A program made the position numbers and the translations under genes. 6,518 nucleotides of DNA from SHZI01 sp038214295 (GTDB lineage: Bacteria > Pseudomonadota > Gammaproteobacteria > Steroidobacterales > GCA-2729495): positions 1 through 6,518 of the forward strand of contig JBBQSA010000088.1 of NCBI GenBank assembly GCA_038214295.1, given 5' to 3'. The notes below the pieces were generated by a model. It was not told where the DNA came from. It made no database searches and saw only the letters and a list, made by a program, of their open reading frames with translations. Within the stretch, counting starts at the first letter, position 1, and the number at the start of each line of letters is the position of its first letter. This document shows, one piece after another, positions 4,630 through 6,518 of the stretch.

Positions 4630-5797
4630 TGCGCGCCGCTCCAGTTGCCGCCTCGCCGGCAGCGGCAACTCCCGGCGCCACCAGCGGAACGCTGTCGAGT
4701 ACCCAGCCCGACTGCTGGCGGCGCGCCGGGCTCGGGATCGCGTAGGCCACCCGTCCGCGGTGGCGGTTGACCTCCGCCATGTCGATGCACCAGCCGCGCT
4801 GCTCCCAGGCCTTCAGCTTGTCGCGGTAGCTTCCGACGGTTATGTCAGCCGGCGTGAAGAACTCCCGGGTGCGCGTGGCTGGGGTCATCACGGGCCGGAG
4901 TTCCTGCAACACGTCCCGGTCCTGGAACGCGACCGCCTCGTTGCGGCCCATCATGCGGGCGTCCTCGGACTCATCCAGCAGGAAGTTGCGCAGGTTCACC
5001 AGGTACAGGCTGGTGCGGCCCTCGTCGATGGGAGCCTCGAACAGGTACTGATGAATGCTGATCTTGTCGGTGGGGTGGATCAGGGTCCAGACCATGGCGA
5101 CGCCGTGGTGGCCGGTACCGCCGCGAATGATTGCGTCGACCGTGCGGCCCGAGGCCTCGCGCATCTTGGGGTCGGCCAGAGGCGGTGCGCGGCGGCTGCT
5201 GAAATGGCCGCTGTCCCACTCGGTGTCGACGATCTCGTAGTTCTCGGTGGCGATGCGGATGTCGGCCCGGTCGCCCGAGTACCCGTGGGTCGGGTGCACG
5301 AACTCGTTGTGCGCCCCGTCAAGGCCGTTCTCGACGGAGCGCTGGTAGTCGATGTCCCACTCGAAGTGCTGGATCGTCGCCCGCCAGCCTGGGTCCGGCC
5401 GGTCACCACGGAATTCCTCGATCTCCATGATCGGGCACCGCTGCTCCTCCGGCAGGTCGCCGAGGAAGACGAACACCAGGCCGTACTTCTCGGTCACCGG
5501 GTAGGCGTCCACGCGCGCCCGGCCCGGTATGCGCGCCTGCCTGCCGAGGGAGGGGATCGCAGTGCACCGGCCGTCACCGGCAAAGCGCCAGCCGTGATAC
5601 GGGCACTGCACCTCGCCGTCCCGGACCTTGCCATCGGCGAGGGAGGCGCCCCTGTGAATGCAGGTGTTGGCAAGGCAATGCGCCTGCCCCGCAGCGTCCC
5701 GCCAGAGCACGAAGTCCTGGGCCAGGATGCGGCGGCGGACCGGGCTGCCGGTGATGTCCGTGGCGCGGCCGGCGGGGTACCAGAAGTTGATGAACAT
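4619..5797 (-). CDS. Rieske non-heme iron oxygenase, alpha subunit
   Basis: This is a 392-residue protein read leftward from the ATG at 5797, with an AGAGG about 9 bases upstream. The N-terminal Rieske domain holds a [2Fe-2S] cluster: C46-x-H48 and C65-x2-H68 (CIHRG...CPYHGW). The C-terminal catalytic domain has the mononuclear iron site D160-x2-H163-x4-H168 (LDGAHNEFVH). The likely third ligand is D293 in FQDRDVLQELRP. Length and the MFINFWYP start fit the oxygenase class that includes vanillate and related O-demethylases. The substrate may be an aromatic ether, ring or steroid-like compound and cannot be fixed. Ferredoxin and reductase partners are not in the window. The last about 20 residues are an Ala/Gly-rich tail with no conserved motif that overlaps the neighbouring gene's 3' end. 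It is divergent from the TPR gene and convergent with the PEP-CTERM-like gene, so it is transcribed alone here. Confidence 0.93.
   Translation of the reverse strand: MFINFWYPAGRATDITGSPVRRRILAQDFVLWRDAAGQAHCLANTCIHRGASLADGKVRDGEVQCPYHGWRFAGDGRCTAIPSLGRQARIPGRARVDAYPVTEKYGLVFVFLGDLPEEQRCPIMEIEEFRGDRPDPGWRATIQHFEWDIDYQRSVENGLDGAHNEFVHPTHGYSGDRADIRIATENYEIVDTEWDSGHFSSRRAPPLADPKMREASGRTVDAIIRGGTGHHGVAMVWTLIHPTDKISIHQYLFEAPIDEGRTSLYLVNLRNFLLDESEDARMMGRNEAVAFQDRDVLQELRPVMTPATRTREFFTPADITVGSYRDKLKAWEQRGWCIDMAEVNRHRGRVAYAIPSPARRQQSGWVLDSVPLVAPGVAAAGEAATGAARTTG
4643..4670. terminator. Stem-loop between convergent genes (possible weak bidirectional terminator)
   Basis: AGTTGCCGC (4643-4651) and GCGGCAACT (4662-4670) form a perfect 9-bp stem with a 10-base loop. 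It begins 14 bases after the PEP-CTERM-like stop codon and lies within the last codons of the Rieske gene. Position and symmetry fit a shared terminator for the two convergent genes. Neither side has a run of T, so classic intrinsic termination is uncertain. Its bases also code for the non-conserved Ala/Gly-rich Rieske tail. Confidence 0.4.
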
Positions 5798-5825
5798 GGG
5801 CTCTGACCTCTCTGCTACGTGCCGA

Positions 5826-5831
5826 ATAATA
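5826..5831 (-). promoter_or_regulatory. Candidate -10 element for the Rieske gene
   Basis: On the minus strand TATTAT stands out in an otherwise GC-rich 127-bp spacer (5798-5924) between the Rieske and TPR genes. It is about 28 bases upstream of the Rieske ATG. No good -35 hexamer is present at the usual distance. The spacer also holds a perfect 10-bp palindrome, CGACCGGTCG (5866-5875), but no recognisable promoter toward the TPR gene. Confidence 0.3.
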
Positions 5832-5924
5832 GGCCTACCCGGGGCCGCCGGAACAGGCGCAGAATCGACCGGTCGCGCCGCCGCTCCGTGCCGGCCGCGC
5901 TGCTGTAACACAGAGGAGTTTGTC

Positions 5925-6518
5925 ATGCGCCACCGGGTCCTCTTACTGGTCACCCTCACCCTGCTTACCAGCACCGCGGCGGCCCAGATGTGGGACGAGC
6001 GCGCCCTGGCCATCGATCCCGCCCGGGCCACGGCCCCGGTGGCGCCGGTGCTCGACGGGCTTGGCGACCTGCACCACGCCGTGACCACCAGCAGCCCGGC
6101 ATCCCAGGCCTTCTTCGACCAGGGGCTGCGGCTCACCTACGGGTTCAATCACTCCGAGGCGCTACGCGCCTTCAAGGAGGCCGTGCGCCTGGACCCCGGC
6201 AATGCCATGGCGTATTGGGGTTGGGCCTATGCGCTCGGGCCCAACATCAACCTGCCCATGACGCCCGAGGTCGGCGCGCAGGCTTACGCCGCCACCCAGA
6301 AGGCCATGGGCCTGCGGGACCGGGTGAGCTCCGCGGAGCGGGACTACATCGAGGCCCTGGCCCGGCGCTACGCGGACCCGGCGCCGGAAGACCGCTCCGG
6401 GCTCGACCGGGCCTTTGCTGATGCCATGCGCGACGTGGCGGCCCGCCACCCGGAAGATCCCGACGCGCTGACCGTCTACGCGGACGCGCTGATGAACCTG
6501 TCGCCCTGGAACTACTGG
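5925..6518 (+). CDS. Exported TPR-repeat protein, N-terminal part
   Basis: These are the first 198 codons of a gene that continues past the right edge. The ATG at 5925 has a strong GAGGAG (5913-5918) 6 bases upstream. Residues 1-20 form a Sec signal peptide (LLLVTLTLLTSTAAA) with likely cleavage before QMW, so the protein acts in the periplasm or envelope. The mature part has LGDLHHAVTTSSPASQAFFDQGLRL (split across residues 46-70) and YGFNHSEALRAFKEAVRLDP (72-91). The second stretch is a tetratricopeptide unit with the usual Ala, Phe and DP positions. The next helices, AMAYWGWAYALGPN (94-107), continue the array. It matches a family of exported bacterial TPR proteins of unknown function that I recall from proteobacteria. 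TPR proteins usually act as scaffolds for other proteins; no partner can be read here. Confidence 0.85.
   Translation, partial: MRHRVLLLVTLTLLTSTAAAQMWDERALAIDPARATAPVAPVLDGLGDLHHAVTTSSPASQAFFDQGLRLTYGFNHSEALRAFKEAVRLDPGNAMAYWGWAYALGPNINLPMTPEVGAQAYAATQKAMGLRDRVSSAERDYIEALARRYADPAPEDRSGLDRAFADAMRDVAARHPEDPDALTVYADALMNLSPWNYW

Noticed and set aside
3943..4668. A 241-codon minus-strand frame opposite the secreted protein
   Set aside because: It is antisense shadow coding rich in Arg/Gln/Ala. The plus strand has a signal peptide, domain motifs and a sorting tail.
4394..5806. A 470-codon open frame on the plus strand opposite the Rieske gene
   Set aside because: It begins inside the PEP-CTERM-like gene in another frame and mirrors the Rieske coding strand. 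It has no motifs and no ribosome binding site.
5866..5875. Palindrome CGACCGGTCG as a regulatory site
   Set aside because: A 10-bp palindrome of CG-rich bases is likely by chance in this composition, and nothing places it relative to a promoter.
1..6518. Insertion sequence, integron, CRISPR or tRNA attachment site
   Set aside because: No transposase or integrase motif, no terminal inverted repeats with target duplication, no regularly spaced repeats and no tRNA-like sequence was found by reading both strands.

Overview
The window is GC-rich chromosomal DNA with dense coding on both strands. It most likely comes from a proteobacterium, and a gammaproteobacterial environmental lineage seems likeliest. 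Three features point to a Gram-negative envelope: a twin-arginine signal, Sec-type signal peptides, and a C-terminal PEP-CTERM-like sorting tail. No rRNA, tRNA, CRISPR array, transposase or phage gene is visible. The species cannot be named from this sequence.

Layout from left to right. A leftward gene, cut by the window edge, encodes an exported protein that may be a TolB/PD40-type beta-propeller (1-264). An intergenic region of 156 bp follows. A rightward seven-helix membrane protein of unassigned function comes next (421-1143). A leftward short-chain dehydrogenase/reductase (SDR) gene (1041-1721) looks decayed: it lacks the segment that normally carries the catalytic strand and serine, and its C-terminus runs into the antisense of the membrane gene. 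A 74-bp divergent spacer separates it from a full-length rightward UbiD-family decarboxylase with a Tat signal peptide (1796-3406). Directly behind the UbiD stop, in the same frame, lies a remnant of an HSL-type alpha/beta-hydrolase (about 3431-3760). It keeps the Asp and His of the triad but lacks the nucleophile region. A rightward secreted DUF1566/Lcl-like protein with a PEP-CTERM-like tail follows (3901-4629). It ends tail-to-tail with a leftward Rieske oxygenase alpha subunit (4619-5797). A rightward signal-peptide TPR protein starts at 5925 and runs off the window.

Functional reading. The UbiD decarboxylase, Rieske oxygenase, SDR and hydrolase remnants together suggest a catabolic neighbourhood for aromatic, hydroaromatic or steroid-like carboxylates. 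This is inference, because no substrate can be read from the sequence. The genes alternate in direction, so they are not one operon. Two of the four enzyme genes carry internal in-frame losses plus a lost end, so the neighbourhood seems to be eroding, unless these are assembly collapses. The points most worth following are the exported UbiD enzyme, which requires the complex cofactor prenyl-FMN, and the Ala at the position where characterised UbiD enzymes have a metal-binding His. I do not see a clear new multi-gene system.
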